From Chlamydiota bacterium (GTDB lineage Bacteria > Auribacterota > JACPWU01), in NCBI GenBank assembly GCA_016178055.1, contig JACOUC010000015.1:1-55421 (forward strand): 55,421 nucleotides of DNA, read 5' to 3'. The first letter of the stretch is position 1, and each line of letters begins with the position of its first letter. The notes below the pieces were generated by a model that was not told the DNA's origin, ran no database searches, and was given only the letters and a program-made list of their open reading frames with translations. A program made the position numbers and the translations under genes. This document shows, piece after piece, positions 15,001-18,124 of this stretch.

Positions 15001-17739
15001 TCTAACGAAATAGAATCTTTTTATTTAGATGAATTTGATAAATCTAGAAAAAAAATTAGAAGAGTAGACCGCCTTGTGAAGAAGTATTTATCAGATTCCG
15101 AAGCTGTTCAGGTTCAGGCATGGTTGGCAGAAGAGCGAGCAAGATGGAAAGATCTGCGACAGAAACTCAAAAAGAGCCTTTCAAATAAAGGTGAACAAGC
15201 CCATTTCGATGCTCAGAACAAGCCAGACTTAAAATACCCAGAGAACGAAAGGCCTCAAATAGATGCACTGCTAGGCAATTCCATTACGATGACAGTAACG
15301 GATGGCCAGTTTGTAATTCCTGATTCACCTTATCCAAGCAAGAAAGATGCCCTTTACAAGATATTGGGAATTAAAGCGGGGACGGATGAGGAACGAGAAT
15401 TTCTGAAAAAGTGGGCCGCGTTCATCCGAGCAAGGGCTCAAGCCCTTCGATTTGAAACAGAGACTCTACTGGATGGAACTTACACCTTTTATTTTGGGGA
15501 CGAAGAACATCATAAACTAGGGGTTGACTTCAGCTCACCCTATGGAAACTGCGTAGGCGATGGAAAATTTTTTGTAAATCTAAAACATCTCACCAACATT
15601 CTTCAAAAATATCGCATCGCCGACTGGATTTATGGCACTTCGCATGAGGCGATGCATGAGATCAGTGGAATAGGAGATGAGTTGCATGACAAACTTAGAG
15701 TTCAGGATGCAATTATTTTGATGACGGGGGGAATAGGGGAAGCAACACTCACAGAAACCCCATCTCAGTTTGAAGTAAATTTTATTAAGACACTTAATCC
15801 GAATTCATATTGGCTCAGAATCTTTCCAGAGAAAAAATCTGAGATTACAAGAGACTCAAAAGTAAGGGATGTTGTTCTGAGGATTGGTTTTAGCGGCCGG
15901 GTTTTAAGTGCTTTGTCAGGACTTACTATTGAGACATTGAGTGATTTTGCTCAAATGGATGAATCGGATTTCAAGGGTAGAAATTTTGGTGTTGAATCGA
16001 TGAATAATCTTAAGCTTGTCCTTGCCCGATATGGGATTCGTTTAGCAGGTCAGGAGAGAGGAAGAAGACAAACCATTCAAAGAGCGCAAGGTGGCACAGC
16101 TCGTGCGGCAAGATCGAGTAGGATTCCTAGCAGGAAAAGGTCCAAGAGTCGTCTTTCAAAATTACTTGAAAAAATGAGAGATCAAAACTTAAGTTCTGGG
16201 GAAAGGAATCAGTGGGGGTATTTAGATTTAAGAAATCCAGAATTAGATTTATTTGAAAAGATTTTAAAAAAATATCCTGGATTTCCCACAATGAATGAAC
16301 TTCCTCCGTTACTAAGATTTTATCGATTATCTTGGCTCTTACTAGAAAGAAGAAATAACTACGGCCCTATCTTGACGTTGGATCACAGTTGCCTCAAAGT
16401 AAGACTTGGTTCAGAAGATTTTAGATTTGATTTAAATCCTCCTGCTTTGGCTTTGGCAAGAAGGGGAGAGACTGACAAGCGGTATCTTGCTATGGCGTTA
16501 GTTTGTCAATTTGCGGACCATGCATTGTCTAGAGGTTCAGATCTTAGGCCTAGGTTAATTGAGGCGATGGAGCTGTTTCATTTTGATGCGTGGTTTCGCG
16601 ATAGGAATGGGCGTTATCTCGTTTATTGGCTTGAAAATAGAAAATCGATGCCTGAGGTTTTGAGGGAACTTGTTAAAGAATTAGAAGTTTATCGTGAAGA
16701 AAAATCATTGTCCTACGATTCTTGGAAAGTACTTCTTATGGCAGTTGGAATATTTTTGGCAGAAGAACGGCTAGGAAATATTCAGAGTCTAGCCTCAGAA
16801 CTTAGGATGATACATGGCTTTGTCCAAGCCAATGTCCTTGGCGAGGTTGAAGAAATAGAGCGTTTGGCGGGGGAGACTTTTACAAGTGGAGAAGGGATTG
16901 TCATTCATGTTCGAACGGGAGAGGCACGGCCTTTGGGTGGAGATGAAGTGGATATAGCAGAGCATTTGCTTGTATTGGATTCTTCGGTGAAAAAGGCTCT
17001 GACGACTTCAGACGTAGATGCAAGTGTGAAGGTTGCTACCTCTGGTCTTTCAGCCAAAGAGAAAATGAAATGGGGTTTGGGAGCGGCGCTTTCTGTGAAG
17101 CGGCTCTGGGATTTGAAGGGGAAATGGCGAGATGCAATACGGGCTAGAGTCTTAGGCTTAAAGACCCCTTTAAAATTTGCTCTTGATGTACAGTTGCTTT
17201 TAGATCCTGAACGGACTCCAGACGTTTTGGCGACCGTAAGACATTTAAGAAGAATAGGGAAAAATATTGAGGTGCGTTTTTTTGATTCAAGGGGAGATGT
17301 GAATTTTCAAGAGTTAGAAAGATTGTATGGCTTAAATCAAGAACATGATTTTTGGACTGTGAATTCTCCGGATATTGCTGGAAGCCTTGTTTCAGTGATG
17401 GGAGTAAAGCCAGACGAAATTCGTGTCATCGGCACGCAAGAGAATTGGTCTCGTTATGGTGGTGCGTTACGTGAAAAGGGAATTTTGGCTGTTCGGGGAG
17501 GCAAAGATTTTGAAATTGAGCAATTGGTCTTAACCATCCTTTATGCGGGACCTGAAGATGAAACAGAACTTCGCAAGGTGATGAGAGAAACTTTAGGTTT
17601 GAGTGAAGAAGAGATTGAAGAGCTTTTGCCGGGTCATAATCCTATCCCTCCCGCTCACCCTCTCAGGGCTGAGCGAAGGGCTTTGAAGGATATTGAAGAT
17701 CATGCACACGCCACTGTGCTTCTTGAACACAGCATGTGA
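1..17739 (+). CDS. Giant multi-module protein, 5' end outside the window
   Basis: The frame is open from base 1; the first in-window start-like codon is a GTG at 67, with no ribosome site, so the gene begins upstream. It ends at TGA 17737-17739, giving at least 5,912 residues. Counting residues from the codon at 67, the order is: CPBP-like hydrophobic module (149-302); a long alpha-helical repeat region (about 330-1800); a beta-rich stretch (about 1840-1980); HD domain (H2225-D2226); second CPBP-like module (2372-2525); antisense TA DNA; HEAMH module (2907-3101); glycosidase-like stretch (about 3200-3480); HEAFH metalloprotease-like domain (H3645); third CPBP-like module (3904-4057); antisense TA DNA; second and third HEAMH modules (4241-4454, 5045-5244); alpha-CTD-like helices (5259-5327); Rossmann-like C-terminal part. 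The function is unknown. The content suggests a peptidase-rich membrane or surface factor, which is inference. Giant genes are known from Omnitrophota. Confidence 0.85.
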   Translation, partial: EKGNLSSEEFDQWEKSVPHLKPVIQSLREKHKGVRNSGFDPELMNHLEEIHQLLNSGGTIQKLTRAYLKESLGEGYEEFQTLLKKYVGSDKKNVKKGPMNFLGYRTLQLMGEMVGVRPMVQDGHGEGSSVGVVSRPAEFSNSGNSGDTNSGDTILNSDEGDQASPSKNNGSDNSQLVLPLWNWVFAGVLRLGGMEKDKAQAKADEVLKKRWVRVGVIPALELLGLPGFAHFLAPVLGVWAIPSGAFIFALIHLIHAPPGSKKEKLKQFAVRFIAATLISSLLPVALASFDPESLSFFDKFAEYFKGSSGQDQFLWGYIGHAIYNVFAPKSYQLVLAKSGSKKEGSSKAQLVLSLDSAWKILGVDGAAQLFPPGALDQLKNLLQKESLFWPGIRFKEIVFEDEPGDFLGADASGRIRLGRGVWVSPLLLRFSLLRGLESLQVDQVLIDRNLDEELHHWLDIRSKNLRKVMELNSPLIIIYNEFKLFYKTNTLCHSTTRTLVVLCRWARLFSELAPTQEEKALLLGQLKDRSLATYLGKSINASSELQILEAFESLPAKVEVPRMIDPKLLFGDLTSLPRPLSPDRYQEILVEPEKYLGVMNNDVGFRDALAKRDSLNLMSMREKGSSFLSSARPEWDQLLCSMDLVLQVEIEERRIPRTSRKMIERLGNLVGEDILRALSQWYGPQYAEFLRQLEKGPAFFEFLETLGSQASQHLLTGGLPALVYEQFSLRPWEFKKGWEILGTLVGPEALQEILLQDPWAVINAVPCFIASKMEQEEDVEEDEGNILEHVIPWIKEFEGLTQSPPGKMVALFRENPVVFVKRMLGLSRFIFPPEKEEGLDVETRRIIGRSLRSLEPSVEEGFGTFDKLFEALDFSEDKDTRGDEGDEWSLGENESAAERRPNPTSLEEATGYQEMYTALSSRLGVETVEAVRVQDPLALIEWMVFLRSEIFSMANFDDLLAVYGRDRLARLGRAEPNFFPRLLILLRNVDPGFLERLSPPIFFDAIARDVGGFVKTWHVWLMHSVPGSQLITRYRQERKSLIEMGLIDLTSTRFEWMEEEDVFNKTFDVFATLFQVLDHLPWISDETLRSLFLEDPQFLNGLILNIFQLDGVSFKILADQGVEVVGKWVEVSGSRVWDRLSDAMTQPVLTELVQNDSHSLVTFLASLNAQGEIFLRGFSFEDDLRMSRVRTGDSFFVALIEAGLELQYLLNPSLIRRGIALAKKVWGAKNFDQHADWFFRIIPVVSQRALVIPHQTRFQGLKVSPALKQGLKSDPEAVAKILEQPQWTDGLYWLTDLLGAQDALNMLASSPNVFLRYVYLTPLEKVVLKDHLQTLSSFFQWNDEDFRRCFTEDPLGFYMLTNHFVTVMSHENKKVEKLFKQWDSQGEVLRILAGKHVTTARLLIESLQDASRDEDMPHFVQEGLLKKAQGEVSGMDSVRRAQMFSQLSLSTGFGVRDVDVLQFWNDFLSRVSLPMDQTDAQVTQAMKEDESLVDRIRIILRTVDPDQPEFGLAMRLLVRMPDVFRVIFEEIPASRQNLLKTHALNACLWNDFDALRCSPSSQWGLNELMMMFLSGLLEARKGVSERQTMEGIPGLRLHLKRERKAWKQGQERTSMASLLTQLNELGINLDGAQSLYRQVEPAFLAHLCVYTLDLLHLSDNLRDGMMSMLEEDELFQGYLMNTLHQGFLRGERTDSSYREALRLVMLNPKVAVKILADDRLRGFTNEQARLLKGDLVNALLENELNRIVASHADLVLGQEAGRGLVSLSSKLGKLPPLTLTMLAQMLFERGLHLSREEIERDLDPVLYHTWYGMILPRLAVLERGYRGSRSLDDESASYVTRVATVAIRYAWKGGEKAKGQGKRVIHEWSFPVLAGEIATIPLEQGKRRTFKLSIAGSKGIEQKDFQLEVREDHLLISLTGESALLENLGLRKGNRSFHLSIEIPLPETIQLVMIPSDTVGVLPSLFQLGRVGDRLYLSKIDRNVALANYFDQSPGDKVYVRKISTEGKPDLEVVRELIRTQVSERMLTNELLVAVDTLQQTQDADEATWAFRTIRSVLNDLGPQGSSKNVEGQDVRFEKPYFDHVFGSLQRIITRLEGEAFTETGLVGPQELKRVQDEITSSSTVEWLRQEKRTLAGTFEESGLRFFLDRYRGPMENRRTVVNHFLEQLRIHPNPARLVRELYEKGDLDYFLHEFTSLRGQGQPSFHRGVNADEHTLRVLEEMDALIASGRFQIHEPVWLRLLALFHDVGKARHGSRGHSRRSIEALEQFLASVDAPEPLIHRLTRLIELHQYLGNIAASEVRRIATPGRQKELKDPKFTARQQERINQLVESLRRDGTQAQALEDLQLLYLLNIADSSAIPFPEGDTGNRYTTLFDERLADVRQRVEDGIRNSDNSQLVLPLWNWVLEGVLRFGGMEENRAKVKVDEVLKKRWVRVGVIPALELFGLPGFARLLALVLGVWAIPAGSFIFALIHLIHAPPQPWQEHLKQFLVRFIAATLISSLLPMTLAFFDSESLSFFEKFAEYFKGSSWWDQVTWGYVGHVVYNMIDFLILFAVKMMESVLSPDPESNKPNENQHSTQQNVKTSHAFSSKFSFVAIRYTLIKKMSPITKGNTLKPPVPTNWPIISDAATILPRLYSALANPLRWFLSKIISPVILKLRVAPLAMLVNVDARATRTLNQLVFARETYELQVFKWVRKILGDMIRVFSTWPSTRSTLGLSDSGDLGVDFFHREATAPFQFSINRFEKLIPSSLNIYSSWIRHFSKDVLVTGTRDRANYNVPTALQEGRGVSRDVFIEQEGGLEGQSITTEKNELSIFQLLGGQVKSSTNMIGRQLRKIFFTDNFLIQNTRLQKLENLPNHNAGSLEAGFSMTNIWIYRNKLIDQVFHLIKSFASLLSHALRGRSSLSGRITQLLRASDGFAGPVDVIAHFDAQNRPDLAYPQEEMAQVNTLLRGNPITITVTNKQFSVPDSDEKKALYRFLGIEADQEQEFLKKWAEFIQARAQDLGFEETTLKNGAYIFYFGDEEHPIEGYGFRSPYGNCVGDGKFFVNLKHFTNIPQEYRIADWIYGTSHEAMHEISGRGDELHRILTPQDVRILRTGQIGGAVLTEAVIQFRKAFLETLAPGPILETEERSSSLQVETAFPFFRFNKPVFHVFEDNVILALQVNPEAFDDLGKSRVFFNRVGNQIYLNGALPSRWGDVGEVRKDMTHLTHEFERAYPEYEVLACLPNGNLGYNDWFVGIVNGKVYRGAFEPIESRVYDMLVIKKDGQTAVMSLTFRNVEGRLCVFEANRNVTDEIQSATYGQRIVKDGQVNVEGILDQFEDLRHLLRLPFFKLDPKKFPGGMLTFGFGDGHGELYQNNKEKAKEAFRGQPVTLDLTPLTDVDISSEERDRIFTQWGYRRVNSAEDLQLGEYAIDEQSHTIRIKFLMGVHPHSVIGRTKEGKIFTAAVHGETHYTGTTISDLAQELIQRGAQDAFLWANGKDAVVQQIQEGKTVEATGARASAVEVLLIVRKLESRNIFRRDSVEGVRRAFEQALASLSSQYINPSLPIKLLLIYKMARMIEKGQLSEGDLPLSIPSMYRKTMEYLKKMRVPNRVEQMVITEAVQIVRLFFQKQGWLFRDFSENIVFFAPVSGEPRRAAHFTLASTISIPDNLAPNMTQHVVVHEAFHHLGGGFPIEWLNEGMTDYLALKAQMEGNSEISFSSKKDRSVLWNFFKEYVKHGPVSKFLFQKIVRMKPGETWDVYFHLVSLVEYLLDEILPVYGKGAREIFIQAYVSGNWPLVVSLLGEDAIELFEFLDLQYQRVEGPYQRTEVSSGSPLSFLMIGKATLSFMKEIKRKENSLGDLTGYVSRFEGRDTDLLRNLVETLEVYRASLKLDGMSLSDAEFDTLIQDVGHDLAEVRNSGDTILNSDERDQAGPSENNGSNDSQLVLPLWNWVLAGVLRLGGMEKKRAKVKANDILKKRWVRMWVIPGLELLGLPGFAHFLAPVLGVWAIPAGALLFTLLHLIHAPPQPWQEHLKQFLVRFTAATLISSLLPIALASFDPGSLSFFEKFAEYFKGSSGWDQALWAYVGHVIYNSMGLSDPIARSGGPNRDFGDTQEVFIGAGQVAVPDLGQNGNGSDALDFSLTQSLEEGRARNLTPQKVFEENIGVNEEGSPTGEIVQGGHLGLEQGVVVNEDLRGSLGNVKHPARPTDRVVGLYDQSDFSVLPPRKFSQGAQDSMFIDGSNGSAGHNSSSIQGPLYHFGKKGSNILAAAIASNVAHFDAQNRLDLEYPSQEMDQINTLMDQINTLLNGGPITITVKNGQFNVPDSDEKKVLYQLLRIEAGAPQEAEFLKKWAEFIQARAQDLQRRDANLHLETETLQNGAYTFYFGDEEHHKLGVDFSSPYGNCVGDGKFFVNLKHLTNIPQEYRIADWIYGTSHEAMHEISGIGDELHQDLTVQDAHILRTGKVGERGLLLTEAPNQFREAFLKTLTVDSPLVVKVGEKDVRKRRFFVPDRLDELLSLDLRTAKRNRMKSALFKRLKDTRMTLVYSQGKTTISPEGIYFYLLRELVGGEEDEFLELLTDCIGFYLAKISGEEFLELQDSPYTVRLKDVEGENEPLMGRDADGDFINLNALLSLKSNKHRSVILLASLSRAFFIRRVLVESGKLTQLSLKEGSTGSFDWIIQERQYDRIELIEALRSSFNGEMLVELGEKHFKQVERDSVSVQLARSFLTDDTAVGHDALRVVSNEDLIRFLSQVDSVITAFRNMDKTPEEILDLERVILRMERLKWIGQKLFEAQRSEEFGQFFVGSFEKFVGSFQSLLDENNPRELNHMLAMVNLGRCLRYLEEDLNNIRAGFLTIPDRLGRLDGYIKKGSTRAKTSFYLRGLPILLEAGELSREDRGKIDGASDIICKTGWLNQNQDKINIPESLVLLEREREEGYTMKEEVPLFQARSSLGVTSLIITTIASIDSKDCLNKLIPLYHLDKFEGFDSIRIRRIDLDFNLTYIQSKMLALSNEIESFYLDEFDKSRKKIRRVDRLVKKYLSDSEAVQVQAWLAEERARWKDLRQKLKKSLSNKGEQAHFDAQNKPDLKYPENERPQIDALLGNSITMTVTDGQFVIPDSPYPSKKDALYKILGIKAGTDEEREFLKKWAAFIRARAQALRFETETLLDGTYTFYFGDEEHHKLGVDFSSPYGNCVGDGKFFVNLKHLTNILQKYRIADWIYGTSHEAMHEISGIGDELHDKLRVQDAIILMTGGIGEATLTETPSQFEVNFIKTLNPNSYWLRIFPEKKSEITRDSKVRDVVLRIGFSGRVLSALSGLTIETLSDFAQMDESDFKGRNFGVESMNNLKLVLARYGIRLAGQERGRRQTIQRAQGGTARAARSSRIPSRKRSKSRLSKLLEKMRDQNLSSGERNQWGYLDLRNPELDLFEKILKKYPGFPTMNELPPLLRFYRLSWLLLERRNNYGPILTLDHSCLKVRLGSEDFRFDLNPPALALARRGETDKRYLAMALVCQFADHALSRGSDLRPRLIEAMELFHFDAWFRDRNGRYLVYWLENRKSMPEVLRELVKELEVYREEKSLSYDSWKVLLMAVGIFLAEERLGNIQSLASELRMIHGFVQANVLGEVEEIERLAGETFTSGEGIVIHVRTGEARPLGGDEVDIAEHLLVLDSSVKKALTTSDVDASVKVATSGLSAKEKMKWGLGAALSVKRLWDLKGKWRDAIRARVLGLKTPLKFALDVQLLLDPERTPDVLATVRHLRRIGKNIEVRFFDSRGDVNFQELERLYGLNQEHDFWTVNSPDIAGSLVSVMGVKPDEIRVIGTQENWSRYGGALREKGILAVRGGKDFEIEQLVLTILYAGPEDETELRKVMRETLGLSEEEIEELLPGHNPIPPAHPLRAERRALKDIEDHAHATVLLEHSM
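445..510 (+). repeat. 66-nt preamble of the first hydrophobic module
   Basis: These 66 nt match 11710-11775 closely and precede module copies 1 and 3 but not copy 2. They open with the word AATTCCGGGGACAC, which also occurs partially twice just upstream (421-444). This word resembles the ends of REP-like/RAYT-associated repeats that I know from other bacteria; that link is from memory and uncertain. In frame it encodes NSGDTILNSDE. Confidence 0.6.
511..972 (+). repeat. CPBP-like hydrophobic module, copy 1
   Basis: This is the first of three in-frame copies, each exactly 462 nt (154 codons). It contains two hydrophobic stretches. The first ends in FALIH, which fits the FxxxH motif of CPBP/CAAX intramembrane proteases; the module ends in HAIYN, which fits their HxxxN motif. 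Where family members carry EExxxR, this copy has ELLGLPGF, so the first catalytic motif is degenerate. The family assignment is inference from motif order and spacing. Confidence 0.65.
985..5490 (+). other. Long alpha-helical repeat region of the giant protein
   Basis: About 1,500 residues of Leu-rich amphipathic helices with very few Gly/Pro-rich breaks. A degenerate element recurs roughly every 60-110 residues: a Leu-Gly turn, about eight helical residues, an acidic residue plus Pro (for example LLQDPWAVI, VQDPLALIEW, LEDPQFLNG, TEDPLGFYM) and a second helix. This suggests a superhelical scaffold of repeated helix pairs. No catalytic motif is visible. The repeat unit is too diverged to assign a family by eye. 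Confidence 0.5.
6610..7080 (+). other. HD phosphohydrolase domain inside the giant protein
   Basis: The stretch has an N-terminal His in HRGVNADEHTL, an LFHDVGKA HD core (H2225, D2226, counted from the codon at 67), a following HSRRS His and a later LIELHQYL His. This arrangement matches the HD domain of GlnD-type uridylyl-removing enzymes and related metal-dependent phosphohydrolases. No nucleotidyltransferase domain is visible near it. The metal ligands appear intact, so activity is possible; the substrate is unknown. Confidence 0.75.
7180..7641 (+). repeat. CPBP-like hydrophobic module, copy 2
   Basis: This 462-nt copy matches 511-972 and 11776-12237. FALIH (FxxxH) and HVVYN (HxxxN) are kept and the EExxxR position is again degenerate (ELFGLPGF). 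Copies 2 and 3 share an APPQPWQEHLKQF segment that differs from copy 1, so they are the closer pair there. An antisense TA cassette starts directly after this copy. Confidence 0.65.
7660..7764 (-). CDS. Small single-span membrane protein, antisense to the giant gene
   Basis: A 34-codon frame on the minus strand. ATG at 7762-7764 overlaps the stop of the upstream minus-strand gene as ATGA, and a GGAGGA ribosome site lies 5 nt before it. The product is one hydrophobic span (YILLGGMLIFVWFIGFWVW) with a basic tail. The good ribosome site and start-stop overlap support a real two-gene unit, though it now lies within the giant frame. Function unknown. Confidence 0.5.
   Translation of the reverse strand: MTGFYILLGGMLIFVWFIGFWVWRQDRFHHLHRK
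7761..8009 (-). CDS. Small two-span membrane protein, antisense to the giant gene
   Basis: The conserved-looking part starts near an internal ATG at 7956-7958 and reads as two hydrophobic spans around a Gly-rich turn (GQFVGTGGF). Residues before that may be flanking sequence. It overlaps the next minus-strand frame by ATGA. The giant frame runs through the opposite strand with a low-complexity Ser/Asn/Lys-rich translation, suggesting that the minus strand is the evolved coding strand here. No family could be assigned with certainty. Confidence 0.5.
   Translation of the reverse strand: MTSIASGATLNLRITGEMILDRNQRKGLASALYSLGNIVAASLMIGQFVGTGGFKVLPFVIGLIFFISVYLIATKLNLEENA
8125..8418 (-). pseudogene. 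DUF5615 PIN-like toxin, truncated and fused to a foreign C-terminus
   Basis: The N-terminal half (FLLDENIS, then FLKSRGYVVV and GTRDKDIF) is a typical DUF5615 PIN-like toxin start. The second half normally bearing the later acidic residues is missing. Instead the frame continues into FTMKEINAEIAAVR, which looks like the C-terminus of a VapB-type antitoxin. The frame opens with TTG directly after the stop of the DUF433 gene. It is probably an inactive chimera left by deletion between neighbouring TA loci. Confidence 0.65.
8419..8664 (-). CDS. DUF433 antitoxin, antisense to the giant gene
   Basis: This 81-residue product carries the DUF433 signature: ISVDPNICHGKPCFKGTRI, a helical middle and a helix with LTPDHIRAALHLA. 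DUF433 proteins are DNA-binding antitoxins that pair with DUF5615 PIN-like toxins, and the toxin remnant follows with a direct stop-to-start junction. Length is normal. An AAAGGA ribosome site lies about 9 nt upstream. It lies wholly antisense within the giant frame. Confidence 0.8.
   Translation of the reverse strand: MKNLIDQFISVDPNICHGKPCFKGTRIMVWQILELLEAGVLNQEIISEKYFPQLTPDHIRAALHLASEQLKNREFVLFGGD
8785..9369 (+). repeat. HEAMH zinc-peptidase-like module, copy 1
   Basis: This is the first of three in-frame copies. It begins with AHFDAQNRPDL, includes YGNCVGDGKFFVNLKH, and reaches the zincin-type motif HEAMH (H3051, H3055, counted from the codon at 67) followed by EISGRGDELH. The motif fits a metallopeptidase active-site helix. 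The third ligand is not certain: a Glu in LTEA downstream or an acidic residue in GDELH are candidates. No named family was recognised. Confidence 0.6.
9560..10480 (+). other. Phosphodiester glycosidase (NAGPA/DUF2233)-like stretch
   Basis: The segment HPHSVIGRTKEGK is followed by TAAVHGE, then GTTISDLAQELI and a Gly-Ala-Asp-Ala turn (RGAQDAFLW). That order resembles NAGPA-type domains: Pro-x-Ser/Thr-x-Ile-Gly, a Val-x-Gly strand, a Gly-x-Thr helix and Gly-Ala-x-x-Ala. The usual Asp-Gly-Gly-Gly-Ser end appears as WANGKDA, so the active-site loop is altered. The assignment is motif-based. Confidence 0.5.
10560..11470 (+). other. HEAFH metalloprotease-like domain inside the giant protein
   Basis: This domain contains VVVHEAFHHLGGG (H3645, E3646, H3649, counted from the codon at 67) and then WLNEGMTDYLA, whose Glu is placed as the third zinc ligand of gluzincins. 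Hydrophobic strands before the motif and helices after it (to about residue 3800) fit a stand-alone peptidase domain. It differs clearly in sequence from the three HEAMH modules. The substrate is unknown. Confidence 0.7.
11710..11775 (+). repeat. 66-nt preamble of the third hydrophobic module
   Basis: This stretch matches 445-510, including AATTCCGGGGACAC, and leads without a gap into the third hydrophobic module. The combined unit is 528 nt in both places, so preamble and module were copied together. Confidence 0.6.
11776..12237 (+). repeat. CPBP-like hydrophobic module, copy 3
   Basis: This is another 462-nt copy. LLFTLLH keeps the FxxxH motif and HVIYN keeps HxxxN, while the EExxxR position reads ELLGLPGF. 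As with copy 2, an antisense TA cassette begins immediately downstream, followed by a HEAMH module. The composite module/TA/HEAMH therefore occurs twice. Confidence 0.65.
12268..12504 (-). pseudogene. VapC-type PIN toxin with internal deletion, antisense to the giant gene
   Basis: The product starts with LFIDANIFLEHFL, a PIN strand with the first catalytic Asp, and has AVLAEVRHR with the second acidic residue. It then jumps to SADKDFLRVPKITVW, which is the end of a PIN domain. Roughly 50 residues from the middle of the fold are missing, giving 78 residues against a normal 130-140. The start ATG directly follows the antitoxin stop (TAAATG). A further-decayed relative lies at 20799-20899. Confidence 0.7.
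12505..12702 (-). CDS. DUF104/AF2212-type antitoxin, antisense to the giant gene
   Basis: The 65-residue product has the family pattern IRAIYEHGILRPLGKLPW, then EVTLVV, a short beta-type antitoxin normally paired with a VapC PIN toxin. GGAGG lies 7 nt before the ATG. The gene appears full length, whereas its partner toxin is internally deleted. The giant frame passes through on the plus strand. Confidence 0.7.
   Translation of the reverse strand: MSSAAIRAIYEHGILRPLGKLPWREHTEVTLVVKSNDPVSRTRGMFHVPKRTAQVLIYNDSLLES
12787..13428 (+). repeat. HEAMH zinc-peptidase-like module, copy 2
   Basis: Same order as copy 1: AHFDAQNRLDL, YGNCVGDGKFFVNLKH, HEAMH (H4401, H4405, counted from the codon at 67). 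DNA around 13110-13223 is identical or nearly so to 15487-15601, and DNA around 13237-13310 to 9177-9250, far closer than the flanks. This implies recent copying or gene conversion. Confidence 0.6.
12838..12879 (+). repeat. 21-bp tandem duplication in HEAMH module 2
   Basis: ATGGATCAGATCAATAC is repeated directly (12838-12858, 12859-12879) with two differences near the unit end, adding seven residues (MDQINTL) in frame. Copies 1 and 3 of the module have a single unit here. Confidence 0.85.
15199..15798 (+). repeat. HEAMH zinc-peptidase-like module, copy 3
   Basis: AHFDAQNKPDLKYP, YGNCVGDGKFFVNLKH and HEAMH (H5193, H5197, counted from the codon at 67) are all present. It is followed directly by the alpha-CTD-like stretch. 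Unlike copies 1 and 2 it is not preceded by a hydrophobic module plus antisense TA DNA. Confidence 0.6.
15841..16047 (+). other. RNA polymerase alpha-CTD-like helix-hairpin-helix stretch
   Basis: Residues about 5259-5327 read as two helix-hairpin-helix units: LSALSGLTIETLSDFAQM, then DFKGRNFGVESMNNLKLVL and YGIRL. This parallels the bacterial alpha C-terminal domain, which has 'R..N.L....I.tv.DL......L..irNfG.kSl.ei...L...G'. The two canonical contact residues are not obviously kept. DNA or protein binding is inference. A Lys/Arg-rich stretch follows (about 16050-16150). Confidence 0.6.
17080..17739 (+). other. C-terminal Rossmann-like part and tail of the giant protein
   Basis: The last 220 residues alternate strands and helices (FALDVQLLLD, IEVRFFDSRG, IRVIGTQ, ILAVRGG), suggesting a Rossmann-like fold. 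The frame ends with LKDIEDHAHATVLLEHSM. The final 79 nt recur at 18641-18719, so this tail belongs to a repeated gene family in this genome. No family was recognised. Confidence 0.45.
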
Positions 17740-17781
17740 TTCCGGAAAATGTAACGTAATTGTTTTTCGGTAAAAGTTTTA

Positions 17782-17820
17782 TTGAACATTTTTCTGAATT
17801 CTGATATTCTGAATTCAGAA
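17782..17820 (+). promoter_or_regulatory. Promoter and palindromic operator of TA pair 1
   Basis: TTGAAC (17782-17787), a 17-nt spacer and TATTCT (17805-17810) form a sigma-70-type promoter. Over the spacer and -10 box lie TTCTGAATTC (17792-17801) and the perfect 14-bp palindrome TTCTGAATTCAGAA (17807-17820), spaced 15 bp apart. Autoregulation by the antitoxin is expected for this family. Confidence 0.75.
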
Positions 17821-17836
17821 AAAATGGAGGTCTGTT

Positions 17837-18124
17837 ATGTTGCCGGCACAATCTTTTGTTGCTGAGGTGAAATCCAGAGGGCAGTTGACGATTCCCAAGA
17901 AGATTAGGGATCAGGGCTACTTGGAAGAAGGGCAAGTGGTTTCGATTATTCCCTTGGGAGATGCCTTTTTAGTGAGCCCTAAGATGTTGGAGTTAGACGA
18001 AGCTCGAAGAGAATTGAGACGATTGCTAAAATCTTCTGGACGAAGTCTTGAAGAATTATTAGAAGGTTTGAAAGAGACCCGAGAAACCCTCTATCAGGAA
18101 CGGTATGGCCGGAAAAGACATTAA
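17837..18124 (+). CDS. AbrB/MazE-type antitoxin, copy 1
   Basis: The 95-residue product has an AbrB/SpoVT swapped-hairpin DNA-binding domain at the N-terminus (AEVKSRGQLTIPKKIRD, about residues 7-50) and a charged helical C-terminal part (residues 50-95) that would bind the toxin. GGAGG stands 8 nt before the ATG. It overlaps the PIN toxin by 20 nt. A copy differing by one residue in the matched part (LDEARR against LNEARR) lies at 20034-20321. It presumably represses its own promoter at the palindromes upstream. Confidence 0.9.
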   Translation: MLPAQSFVAEVKSRGQLTIPKKIRDQGYLEEGQVVSIIPLGDAFLVSPKMLELDEARRELRRLLKSSGRSLEELLEGLKETRETLYQERYGRKRH

